DNA from: an uncultured Bacteroidia bacterium
GTDB lineage: Bacteria; Bacteroidota; Bacteroidia; Bacteroidales; Prolixibacteraceae
Assembly (NCBI GenBank): GCA_903854235.1
Contig: CAINVV010000097.1
Location: 1 to 40,554 of the forward strand
Direction of reading: 5' to 3'
DNA: 40,554 nucleotides
Shown: piece after piece, positions 15,822 to 23,989 of the stretch
Layout: every line of letters begins with the position of its first letter
Position numbering within the stretch: the stretch's first letter is position 1
The notes under the pieces: generated by a model
Seen by the model: the letters and a program-made list of their open reading frames with translations, nothing else
Told to the model about the DNA's origin: nothing
Database searches by the model: none
Translations under genes and position numbers: made by a program

Positions 15822-16835
15822 TCAGACCATGGGGTATTTTTTGAAGATCTCTGTGGATTTCATCAAAATGTCTACATAATGCGCCCTACGGTAGGCATAC
15901 GGCTCTTTGCTCGACTTCATGGAGAGTTTTCCCCTGAAGGCATCCAGGGTCTTGTAGCCCTTGGCATCCATCCACTCTTCCAGCGTTTCCAGCATTTTGG
16001 TGATGTGTTCCGCCTTATTTTTGTAGACCGTACTAACCACTTGTACCGAACTTGCGCCGGCCAGAACCATCTTGATGACATCATTTCCGTCCGAAATGCC
16101 CCTGCTGGCACAAATATCTGCCTTGATGTTTCCGTAGAGCAAACCGGCGAAACGGAGCGTGATCTGGTAATCCTTGTCGTGGGTGAGGTCAAAGGGAAAG
16201 AAAAACTCTTCGTTCTCAATGTTGATCTCTGGCTGGAAAAAACGGTTGAAGATGACAATGCCATCCGCACCTGCCTTGTCGGCCTGAGTAATGAAATTGA
16301 CAGGATTGGCATAAAATGGAGAGAGTTTCACACTGATCGGAATCTTCACCAGCTTTCTTAACTTCTTCAAAATCTGGATCTGGTGGGCTTCTATTTTTGC
16401 ACTGTCGTTCTCCGCATCCGTTGGTACATCGTAAAAATTGAGCTCAAGCCCGGCCACGCCAGTCTTTTCCAATTGAACGGCATAGTCTTCCCAGGATTGG
16501 TCGTAGATGGCATTCAGACTGGCAAAAACCGGAATGTTCACATTCTTGATCAGTTTGGTCAGGTTGTAAAGATGCTCTCCGGCACCGCTGTGCTTGATCT
16601 CCGGGAAAATATTTCCCATTTCGGCATTCCGGAAACTGTACTCACCCACCTGCTCGTCGAGCTGGATCTGCTCCAGGTTGATCTGCTCCTCAAACAGGGA
16701 ACGGTAAACGATTGCCGCAGCTCCGGCACGTTCGATTTTTTTAATTGCATTGAGATCTTCCACCAGACTGGAAGCCCCGAGGATAATGGGATTTTTTAAT
16801 TCAACCCCCATGAATTTTGTTCTTAAATCTGCCAT
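15822..16835 (-). CDS. Dihydroorotate-dehydrogenase-like FMN TIM-barrel protein
   Basis: This 337-residue protein matches the dihydroorotate dehydrogenase-like family found in many Bacteroidota. Visible features are KFMGVELKNPIILGASSL at the start, IPISVKLSPF and GADGIVIFNRF for the flavin barrel, and SRGISDGNDVIKMVLAGASSVQVVSTVY for the phosphate site. The active-site loop of true class 1 enzymes (NxSCPN) is replaced by LNFYDVP, with no Cys or Ser base, so a role in pyrimidine synthesis is doubtful. I placed the start at MADLRTKFM rather than 14 codons upstream, because conserved sequence begins there. It lies just upstream of the hydrogenase operon but has its own terminator. Its true substrate is unknown. 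Confidence 0.82.
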   Translation of the reverse strand: MADLRTKFMGVELKNPIILGASSLVEDLNAIKKIERAGAAAIVYRSLFEEQINLEQIQLDEQVGEYSFRNAEMGNIFPEIKHSGAGEHLYNLTKLIKNVNIPVFASLNAIYDQSWEDYAVQLEKTGVAGLELNFYDVPTDAENDSAKIEAHQIQILKKLRKLVKIPISVKLSPFYANPVNFITQADKAGADGIVIFNRFFQPEINIENEEFFFPFDLTHDKDYQITLRFAGLLYGNIKADICASRGISDGNDVIKMVLAGASSVQVVSTVYKNKAEHITKMLETLEEWMDAKGYKTLDAFRGKLSMKSSKEPYAYRRAHYVDILMKSTEIFKKYPMV

Positions 16836-17048
16836 AGTCGTATAGGTATATAATTTGTTTTTTTCGTACTTCAGCATGCGGAAAAATACCGCTATTATTG
16901 ATCAATTTTCCGAAATGGCGATGTTTCCTTCCCACCGGTTACCATTTTTCGGGATCCCTCTGCCAATATTAGCCATTTTTAGGATAATCCCTGCAACAAA
17001 AGTGGGATGAAAACTTTTCAAATTCTCTTTTTTATACGGGGATGCCTA

Positions 17049-17070
17049 TAATTTTGTTATGAAAATAACA
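17049..17070 (+). promoter_or_regulatory. Candidate -7 box with overlapping dyad, upstream of GH78
   Basis: TAATTTTG at 17049-17056 fully matches TAnnTTTG. The dyad TGTTAT/ATAACA at 17055-17070 would lie over the transcription start, a natural operator position. No good -33 TTTG is seen, and the leader to GH78 would be about 180 nt. Confidence 0.3.
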
Positions 17071-17174
17071 GCAATTTTTCTGTCACCTTAACGGAACATT
17101 TGCCATACACTATTTGAACCCGAACAGGTAGCTTTGGCCCGGTGAAAATTATCGGGTTGAGACCGGAATTTTTA

Positions 17175-17182
17175 TAAATTTG
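17175..17182 (+). promoter_or_regulatory. Second candidate -7 box for GH78
   Basis: TAAATTTG fully matches TAnnTTTG, 60 nt before the GH78 ATG. TTG at 17157-17159 is a weak -33 candidate with a short spacer of 15 nt. Confidence 0.35.
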
Positions 17183-17241
17183 AATCGCGATTCCATCCAG
17201 CATACAAAGCTGCCAACTGATAACATTTAACTTATTTCTCC

Positions 17242-19977
17242 ATGAAGGTACCGACCTGCTTGTCGTACTTGATGCTCCTGCTCGTCATTTTCACCCATGA
17301 TCTGACAGCCCAAAATGAACAGAAAACGCTCCTCTTTCCGTCTCGGCTCCAATGCCAAAATCTCACGAATCCAATAGGTATCGACGAGTCGACCCCCCAA
17401 CTGGGCTGGGAGTTGAAATCTGAGGCAAGAAACCAATACCAGTCGGCTTGGCAGGTTTTAGTCTCTGATAAGGAAGCGGATCTGGCTGCTCATCTTGGTA
17501 CATTCTGGGATTCCGGAAAAATGGAATCGAAAGAGACCAGTCACATTGCCTATCGGGGGAAACCACTTAAATCGGGTTTGAAGCTATTCTGGAATGTGAG
17601 GGTGTGGGATGAATTGGGAAGGGTATCCGCCTGGAGTCCGGTCTCAACCTGGGAAATGGGGTACCTGAAACAGCTGGACTGGCAGGCCAAATGGATCGGA
17701 ACAGGGGAGGATCAGTTTCCCGATTCGGTTGGCACCGGACCCGCTCCCTGGTTCAGGAAGCGTTTTCAAACGGCAACGGATATAAAATCTGCCAGAATCC
17801 GGATATGTGGACTGGGATTTTACGAACTCTACCTGAATGGCAATCGTGTGGGAGACCAGGTGCTGGCTCCGGCCCAGACCAATTACGACACCCGCCGTTT
17901 GCAGAAGCTGATCTATTTCCACGACGATCAATCCCGGCAACGGGTGCTTTACAATACCTACGACGTGACGAGAATGCTGAAGGAAACCGGTAATGTGGCA
18001 GGGATAGTACTGGGTAACGGATGGTACAATCAGCGGGATAGGACCGCCGAGGGTTGCCTCTGGTACAACACCCCTCGACTGATTTTTCAATTGGAAATTA
18101 ACTACAAGGATGGAACACTTCAAGTCATTTGTAGCGATAAAAGCTGGAAAATGACCACTGGACCCCTTCTTCACGATGGAATTTTTACCGGCGAACGCTA
18201 TGATGCCAGACTGGAATTTACCGGCTGGAACCAGACTGGATTTGATGACAGTCATTGGAAGCAGGCCCTGGAAGTGAGGGCTCCTGCCGGGAAGCTTCAG
18301 TCCCAGCTGGCTCCTCCTGACCGGATCATCCGCACCATTAAACCGGTATTGCTTCAAAAAAACGAATCTGGCAGCTTTCTTTTCGATGCTGGAGAGATGA
18401 TCTCCGGATGGGTTAAAATTAAAATGCACGGCGAACGCGGCGATTCGGTTAGCATACGCTACCTTGAGGAGCTTGGCAAGGATTACCACCAGCTGGATAC
18501 CTATATTTTAAAGGGAGGTGATCAAGAAATTTACGAGCCGCGTTTTACCTGGCACGCCTTCCGTCAGATCGAGGTCAGCGGACTGAAATACCAACCTTCG
18601 GCGGAGGATCTGGAAGTCGAAATCGTGCATACGGATGTGGCTTCAGCAGGTCATTTCGAATGCTCGAATCCGCTCTTCAACAAAATATATGACAACTATT
18701 TGCGGACGCAGTTGGAGAACCTGCACGGAAGCATCAGCAGCGACTGTCCGCACCGCGAGCGCCTGGGATACACCGGCGACGGGCAGGTGGCGGTCGAATC
18801 GGCCCTTTATAATTTCGACCTGACCAATTTCTACCGGAAATGGTTTCTCGATATGGAGGATGCCAGGAACCACGAGACCGGTTATGTGCCCCACACGGTC
18901 CCATTTGGTGGGGGTGGAGGCGGTCCAGCCTGGGGATCCGGTTATGTGATCATGCCCTGGGCCTACTACCGGTATTATGGCGACAAAACCGTGCTGGAAA
19001 ACCATTATGAAGGGATGAAGCAGTGGGTTTCCTACCTGGGAACCCGATGCGATTCAACAGGGATTGTCGTCAGGGAAGAGCCCAAAGGCTGGTGCCTCGG
19101 TGATTGGGCCACCCCCGAAAAAATCAAACTCTCTCCGGAACTGGTCAACAGCTGTTACTATTTTCTGGTAACGGATTTGATGGCCAAAATTGCCACCACA
19201 TTGGGGAAAAGAAAGGATCAGCAACAACTTGAAAAGCTGGCCGGATCCATCAGGAACCACATCAACAATAAATTCTACAACAGGGAACAGGCCTGCTACC
19301 TCGACGGGAAACAGGGGGCCAATCTCTTCCCACTCGCATTTGGTATCGTTCCAGAAGGAGAAAAGGACCGGGTATTTGCCACCGTGCTGAAACTGCTGGA
19401 ACAGCAGAAATTCCACTTCGATACGGGAATCCTGGCCACTCCACTGCTGCTGACTGTTCTCACGCAAAACGGCAGACCGGATCTGGCCTACACGGTGATG
19501 AACCAGAAGGATTTTCCCGGTTACGGCAACTACATCCTGGGTAAAAATGCCACCACACTCTGGGAGAACTGGGATGGGGCAAGTTCCCATTCCCATCCGA
19601 TGTACGGAAGCGTGGTGGCCTGGTTTTTCAATACCCTGGCGGGGATCTCCTCAAATCCGGCACTTCCGGGTAAACCAGATTTCGTGATTGATCCCTTCGT
19701 AGACAATGAATTAACCTATGTCAAAGCTTCTTATGAATCCATTTTTGGCGGACTCTCATCTTCCTGGAGGAAAGAGGTGGATGGTCTGGAGATGGACATT
19801 GAAATACCCGCCAATTCCTCGGCGCTGGTTCATTTCCCCTGCGAACATCCCGAACAGGTGACGGAGCAAGGAAACTCTTTGCTCCATTCGGATCAATTCA
19901 AATTACAGGGCAAGGAGAGGGGGAAAGTAGTTTTCAGAGTGGGATCTGGTAAGTATCATTTTAAAATACTAAAATAA
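17242..19977 (+). CDS. GH78 alpha-L-rhamnosidase, secreted
   Basis: This 911-residue protein has a signal peptide ending near LTAQ (residue 24). It follows the bacterial rhamnosidase plan: an N-terminal beta-domain with LGWELKSEARNQYQSAWQVLVSD, concanavalin-like domains, then the (alpha/alpha)6 barrel and a C-terminal beta-domain. The catalytic segment is DCPHRERLGYTGDG, starting at D501, with E506 and D513 as expected acidic residues. NATTLWENWDG and SHPMYGSVVAWFF are further family signatures. It removes terminal alpha-L-rhamnose, which occurs on rhamnogalacturonan and on glucuronate-capped arabinogalactan. The GH92 gene follows after 11 nt, so the two form an operon. Confidence 0.93.
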   Translation: MKVPTCLSYLMLLLVIFTHDLTAQNEQKTLLFPSRLQCQNLTNPIGIDESTPQLGWELKSEARNQYQSAWQVLVSDKEADLAAHLGTFWDSGKMESKETSHIAYRGKPLKSGLKLFWNVRVWDELGRVSAWSPVSTWEMGYLKQLDWQAKWIGTGEDQFPDSVGTGPAPWFRKRFQTATDIKSARIRICGLGFYELYLNGNRVGDQVLAPAQTNYDTRRLQKLIYFHDDQSRQRVLYNTYDVTRMLKETGNVAGIVLGNGWYNQRDRTAEGCLWYNTPRLIFQLEINYKDGTLQVICSDKSWKMTTGPLLHDGIFTGERYDARLEFTGWNQTGFDDSHWKQALEVRAPAGKLQSQLAPPDRIIRTIKPVLLQKNESGSFLFDAGEMISGWVKIKMHGERGDSVSIRYLEELGKDYHQLDTYILKGGDQEIYEPRFTWHAFRQIEVSGLKYQPSAEDLEVEIVHTDVASAGHFECSNPLFNKIYDNYLRTQLENLHGSISSDCPHRERLGYTGDGQVAVESALYNFDLTNFYRKWFLDMEDARNHETGYVPHTVPFGGGGGGPAWGSGYVIMPWAYYRYYGDKTVLENHYEGMKQWVSYLGTRCDSTGIVVREEPKGWCLGDWATPEKIKLSPELVNSCYYFLVTDLMAKIATTLGKRKDQQQLEKLAGSIRNHINNKFYNREQACYLDGKQGANLFPLAFGIVPEGEKDRVFATVLKLLEQQKFHFDTGILATPLLLTVLTQNGRPDLAYTVMNQKDFPGYGNYILGKNATTLWENWDGASSHSHPMYGSVVAWFFNTLAGISSNPALPGKPDFVIDPFVDNELTYVKASYESIFGGLSSSWRKEVDGLEMDIEIPANSSALVHFPCEHPEQVTEQGNSLLHSDQFKLQGKERGKVVFRVGSGKYHFKILK

Positions 19978-19988
19978 AAATAGATGCC

Positions 19989-22328
19989 ATGTGGAAGAAA
20001 ATCGTGAAACGGGTTTTTCTGGTTGCGGGTCTGCTTGTTTTGGCTGGAGTCATCGGCCTTACTTCCTTATATGCCTATTTTACCTATCGGAACAACCAGG
20101 CCTTCGGCGAACTTAAAACCTCGTTTGAGCCCGGAAAGCTGGGTCGGAGCGTATCTCCTTTTATTGGAACAGGTGGTTATTTCTGGGTTTGTGCCAATAA
20201 TTTCCCCGGGGCATCGCTTCCTTTTGGGGTTGCCAGACTGAGTCCTGACACCGAATCCTCTGTTTTCAGGAAGAAGGCGCTGAATACTTCCGGCTACTAT
20301 TTCCCCGACGACAGGATCATGGGTTTCAGCCATACCCGGCTGAGTGGGACCGGAGCTACCGATGGAGGCCATTTCAGAATCATCCCGGCCACAGGTGAGG
20401 ACGGTTGGAAAGCTTATCTTAAAGGAAAATTTGCCTCCTATCGTCATTCGGATGAAAGGGCATTCCCAGGGTATTATGCCGTAAAACTGACCAATCCGTC
20501 TGTGCTGGTCGAACTAACCGCCACCCAGCGGACAGGGGTGCACAGGTATACTTTTTCCGGAGAGAATGAGCCGCATATCCTCCTCGATATTTGCAGTATT
20601 TTGGGTGAAAAGAAAGTGGAGGGTGGCACTGTCTCCATCCATTCCAACCACATGGAGCTGGAAGGAGAGGTGAGGACCTTCGGCACCTTTTCAGGCCGGT
20701 ACGGCGGAATAAAAGTCTACTTCTTTGCCCGGTTTGACAGGCAGTTTTCAAAATTCGTCATTAGGGAGGGACAAAATGCGGTCCCAGATCCTTTGATGGG
20801 GACTGGGAAAAACCTGGGTGTCGATTTTGCTTTCGAAGGAGCAGCCACCTCCATCGGACTCAGGTTAGGGATTTCGCACGTCAGTGTGGCCAATGCAAGG
20901 CTCAATCTGGAAACGGAAACCAACGGACGATCCTTTGAGGCCCTGGTTGAGGCCGCTAAAAACAGATGGGAAGAGAAACTGGCACTGCTGGAACCTGAGT
21001 TTGGTAACGAAAAGGAAAAAACGATCTTTTATACGGCGCTTTACCGGTCGTTTCAGATGCCCACCCTATTCCAGGATGTAAACGGCGAATATTTCGGATT
21101 CGACAAAGCCGTGCACAAAGCCGAAGGATTCAATTATTACACCGATCTCTCCCTTTGGGATACCTTCCGTACGCTTCATCCCCTCTTCATCCTGATTGCT
21201 CCGGCAACACAGCGGGATATGATCGTTTCGCTGCTGAAAATGAAAGAACAGGGAGGGTACTTGCCGAGATGGCCTTCCGGGAATGGGTATACCGGTTCCA
21301 TGCTGGGATCACCGGCCGATATGGTTATTTCTGAATCCTATCAGAAGGGAATCCGTGATTTTGATGTGCAAGATGCCTACAAAGGGATGAAATTACTGGC
21401 ACTGAATCCTACTCCAAAAGGTTCCAGGTTCGGAGGAAGGAGTGGAATTGAGGATTACAACAAATTTGGCTATTGCCCTACTGACCTGATGGACAAAGCG
21501 GTATCGCGCACACTGGAGTATGCGTGGGCCGATCATGCAATCGCTGTTTTGGCTGATTCACTGGGATACAAGGAGGATGCAAAGCTGTTTTATGCCCACG
21601 CCGATTTTTACCGGAATCTTTGGAATCCAGCTACCCGATATTTTCAATCCAAAGATACAAAAGGAGTCTTTTCCGGTAAATTCAATCCGTTAAAGCTTTC
21701 CTATTTTGATACCGACGGAGTTTATACCAAAGATTATGTGGAGGGGAGCGCCTTGCAGTGGCGGTTTGCCGTTCCCTATGATCCGCAGGGATTGATTTCG
21801 CTCTTCGGCGGACCAATTAATTTCGTCAGGGAACTCAATGAATTCTTCGAAAAATCCGATCCCACGATGAGCAGTTGGAATCCGGGAGTATACTACTGGC
21901 ACGGAAATGAACCCGATCTCCATTCTGCCTATCTATTTAATGAAGCCAACCGCCCGGACCTGACGCAAAAATGGTCGGGGTGGATACTGGACAACAAGTA
22001 TGCCGTGAATGCGGAAGGGGTGGATGGGAATGATGATGGCGCCACCCTTTCCTCGTGGTACCTCTTTGCCTCGCTAGGTTTCTACCCGATGGCTGGCTCC
22101 GATTACTATGAACTGGGAGCACCTCTGTTTAAAAATGCCACCATCCGTTTGGGAGACCGGATCTTGCAGGTTCAGACGGAAAACTATTCCCCTCAAAACA
22201 GGTATGTATCCAAAATCTGGCTGAATGGAAAACTATTGCCCAATTTCAGGATCAGACATGGTCAGATCTCGCAGGGCGGAATTCTGAAGTTTGAGATGAG
22301 TGCATTGCCAGTCAGAAAGACCAATTAG
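19989..22328 (+). CDS. GH92 alpha-mannosidase-like exo-glycosidase, membrane-anchored
   Basis: This 779-residue protein has an uncleaved-looking N-terminal helix (about residues 10-32). The GH92 N-terminal domain, from FIGTGGYFWVCANNFPGASLPFG, leads to an (alpha/alpha)6 barrel. The general acid is expected at E641 in WHGNEPD. The base aspartates lie in N681-D682-D683-G of GNDDGATLSSWYLFASLGFYP. Characterised GH92 enzymes are calcium-dependent inverting alpha-mannosidases. The segment after the acid reads NEPDLH rather than the NEPSHH I recall as usual, so the linkage or sugar may differ. Its pairing with a rhamnosidase, rather than with other GH92 genes, argues for a plant glycan instead of an N-glycan. 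Confidence 0.9.
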   Translation: MWKKIVKRVFLVAGLLVLAGVIGLTSLYAYFTYRNNQAFGELKTSFEPGKLGRSVSPFIGTGGYFWVCANNFPGASLPFGVARLSPDTESSVFRKKALNTSGYYFPDDRIMGFSHTRLSGTGATDGGHFRIIPATGEDGWKAYLKGKFASYRHSDERAFPGYYAVKLTNPSVLVELTATQRTGVHRYTFSGENEPHILLDICSILGEKKVEGGTVSIHSNHMELEGEVRTFGTFSGRYGGIKVYFFARFDRQFSKFVIREGQNAVPDPLMGTGKNLGVDFAFEGAATSIGLRLGISHVSVANARLNLETETNGRSFEALVEAAKNRWEEKLALLEPEFGNEKEKTIFYTALYRSFQMPTLFQDVNGEYFGFDKAVHKAEGFNYYTDLSLWDTFRTLHPLFILIAPATQRDMIVSLLKMKEQGGYLPRWPSGNGYTGSMLGSPADMVISESYQKGIRDFDVQDAYKGMKLLALNPTPKGSRFGGRSGIEDYNKFGYCPTDLMDKAVSRTLEYAWADHAIAVLADSLGYKEDAKLFYAHADFYRNLWNPATRYFQSKDTKGVFSGKFNPLKLSYFDTDGVYTKDYVEGSALQWRFAVPYDPQGLISLFGGPINFVRELNEFFEKSDPTMSSWNPGVYYWHGNEPDLHSAYLFNEANRPDLTQKWSGWILDNKYAVNAEGVDGNDDGATLSSWYLFASLGFYPMAGSDYYELGAPLFKNATIRLGDRILQVQTENYSPQNRYVSKIWLNGKLLPNFRIRHGQISQGGILKFEMSALPVRKTN

Positions 22329-22977
22329 CTCCGGATATAGAGGAATCAGGCAAAACCGGGAGAAGGTTGAAACACTTTCTCTTTGTTTTTTATTTTCTAC
22401 CAAACCAATCGAAAAGTCTGTTTTATTGAAAGAAAAATGACATTTGTCATTATTTGAAACCATTCACTTTTTGATTTAATTGCAAGTAGGACAAAACCTT
22501 TCCCTGTTTTATAAATAGGATATATTCGTAATTATTTGATAATAAATAATTTATTAAGTTGTAAAGGGAGAAATATTTGTCTTGTAAGAGTCAATTTCAG
22601 GTGCTGTGGAGAGATTTTTCCTACTTGCTAAACAAGGCTTAACCCGACCTTCCAAAGAAAAAAGTCGAATGTTTAATTTCGACTAATAATGAAATTTTAA
22701 CCCATTGTTATGCTTTATTGCACGTATTGCAAATAATTTAAAATATTTCCGCAAAATACCATCTGTTAAGGATTTTTAACTAATATTGTGTAGTTTTAAT
22801 CCAAATAGTTAACTTTTGTTATTTGTGACGGGCAGGAATGCCATAGTTGCATCTTTTTTTTATTGAATAGGCTACCTGATAAGATCTGAATATTAACTAA
22901 AAAATCAATAAATATTAATTATAAGATTTTCAAATTAAAACGTGATTTGTGAGTAATTAAATTAAAATGTTTCCTCT
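22329..22977. other. Long AT-rich region upstream of the SusC/SusD operon
   Basis: This 649-nt gap has no convincing coding sequence. It contains two perfect dyads: AATGACA/TGTCATT with a 2-nt centre at 22436-22451, and AGTCGAA/TTCGACT with an 8-nt centre at 22663-22684. I could not find a strict TAnnTTTG box. The last 200 nt are very AT-rich and probably contain the operon promoter and leader. No riboswitch class is recognised. Confidence 0.5.
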
Positions 22978-23898
22978 ATGAAAAAATTCAAATTAGCCAG
23001 CTTGCTTTTTTTAGGGTTGATTCTCGTAATCGCCTGTAAAAAAGAGACTCCACTACCAACTGCAGCCTTTACTTACTCTGTCACAGGTAACACGGTAACT
23101 TTTATTGCCCAGGTCACCAATGACAGTAAATATGAGTGGGATTTTGGAGATGGAAGTTACATCAATACACTTCATTCTCCGGTTCACGCTTATTCATCCT
23201 ATGGAGTGGATTATACGGTAACCCTTACCATTCTGGGTCCAGGCGGTTCTGCCTCTGTAGTTAATAAGGTAACTATTCCTCCTAAAACCAAAATGCAATT
23301 GCTCACAGGTGGTTCGGCAGGAGGCACAAGCAGCAAAAAATGGCGGGTTGCGGTTGGTGCTCCAACTTTCCTGATCAATTATGCTACTGCGACTTTTGCT
23401 CCGAATTACAAATCCTATCCGGGAAATATTCTTTCTGCCGTTGGTTTGGGTGCTGTTTACAACGATACATTCGAGTTCAAGGCTGATGGAACGCTTACCA
23501 TTCACCCGAATGGTGGCGGAATATTTGGAGGATACATCTATTGTGCATTGAATGGGGTTCCAAACATCGGCAATGCAGGTGGTTCCGGATTGACCTATGT
23601 CAAACCATTTACCTCTCCTGCCGGGGCGACCTTTGCCATCAATGAAAACAAAACATTCACCATTACAACCTCCCCAGATGGAGTTGCAGCTTCAGCTGTT
23701 TCTTATCCAGGTGTAACAACATTGAGCTTCACCAAGGGTGGGTTCCTCGGAATTATGGACTTCTCCAGCGAGTGTATCATTACCTCGATAACGGATACTC
23801 AGATGATTGCCAACATCTTCATCTCAGCAGTACCTCCTCCGGGACAGGTTGGTAAACCCAATTTTGTACTAAATCTTTATTTTGAAGTTGCTCCTTAA
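22978..23898 (+). CDS. PKD-domain lipoprotein, probable surface glycan-binding protein
   Basis: This 306-residue protein is a lipoprotein (LVIAC, C20). The following CKKET is charged and may serve as a surface-export signal. A PKD domain covers about residues 27-100 with the hallmark WDFGDGS at 54-60. Residues 105-306 form a second beta-rich domain, starting LLTGGSAGGTSSKKWRVA, that I know only from lipoproteins near SusC/SusD genes. No catalytic motif is seen. By position and architecture it should hold glycan at the cell surface. It is unusual in lying before rather than after susC and susD. A hairpin separates it from the susC-like gene. Confidence 0.8.
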   Translation: MKKFKLASLLFLGLILVIACKKETPLPTAAFTYSVTGNTVTFIAQVTNDSKYEWDFGDGSYINTLHSPVHAYSSYGVDYTVTLTILGPGGSASVVNKVTIPPKTKMQLLTGGSAGGTSSKKWRVAVGAPTFLINYATATFAPNYKSYPGNILSAVGLGAVYNDTFEFKADGTLTIHPNGGGIFGGYIYCALNGVPNIGNAGGSGLTYVKPFTSPAGATFAINENKTFTITTSPDGVAASAVSYPGVTTLSFTKGGFLGIMDFSSECIITSITDTQMIANIFISAVPPPGQVGKPNFVLNLYFEVAP

Positions 23899-23907
23899 AC
23901 AATCTCA

Positions 23908-23940
23908 GGAACAGGGTAAATGTTCAGTTTACCCTGTTTC
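23908..23940 (+). promoter_or_regulatory. Intercistronic hairpin between the PKD lipoprotein and SusC genes
   Basis: An 11-bp perfect stem, AACAGGGTAAA at 23910-23920 with TTTACCCTGTT at 23928-23938, encloses a 7-nt loop. One G-T and one G-C pair extend it to 13 bp. No T-run follows, so it is more likely an RNA-processing or stability element, or a partial terminator, than a full stop. Confidence 0.55.
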
Positions 23941-23989
23941 ACCAGGAAAAAATAAGTATTTCAAATATTACAACTAATAAAAATTATTT

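Larger units (their letters stand above)
16836..17241. other. Divergent intergenic region between the flavoprotein gene and GH78
   Basis: These 406 nt must hold promoters in both directions. Two full TAnnTTTG boxes point right and are listed separately. A perfect dyad, TGTTAT with ATAACA around GAAA, sits at 17055-17070 on the edge of the first box. AACCCGA at 17117 and TCGGGTT at 17152 form a looser inverted pair. I found no leftward TAnnTTTG box and no gene. Confidence 0.5.

Noticed and set aside
17644-18489. 281-codon antisense frame inside GH78
   Set aside because: It is a shadow of the strongly supported GH78 frame and has no recognisable protein features.
22329-22977. Riboswitch or structured RNA upstream of the SusC/SusD operon
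   Set aside because: Only short simple dyads are visible; no conserved riboswitch core could be recognised.
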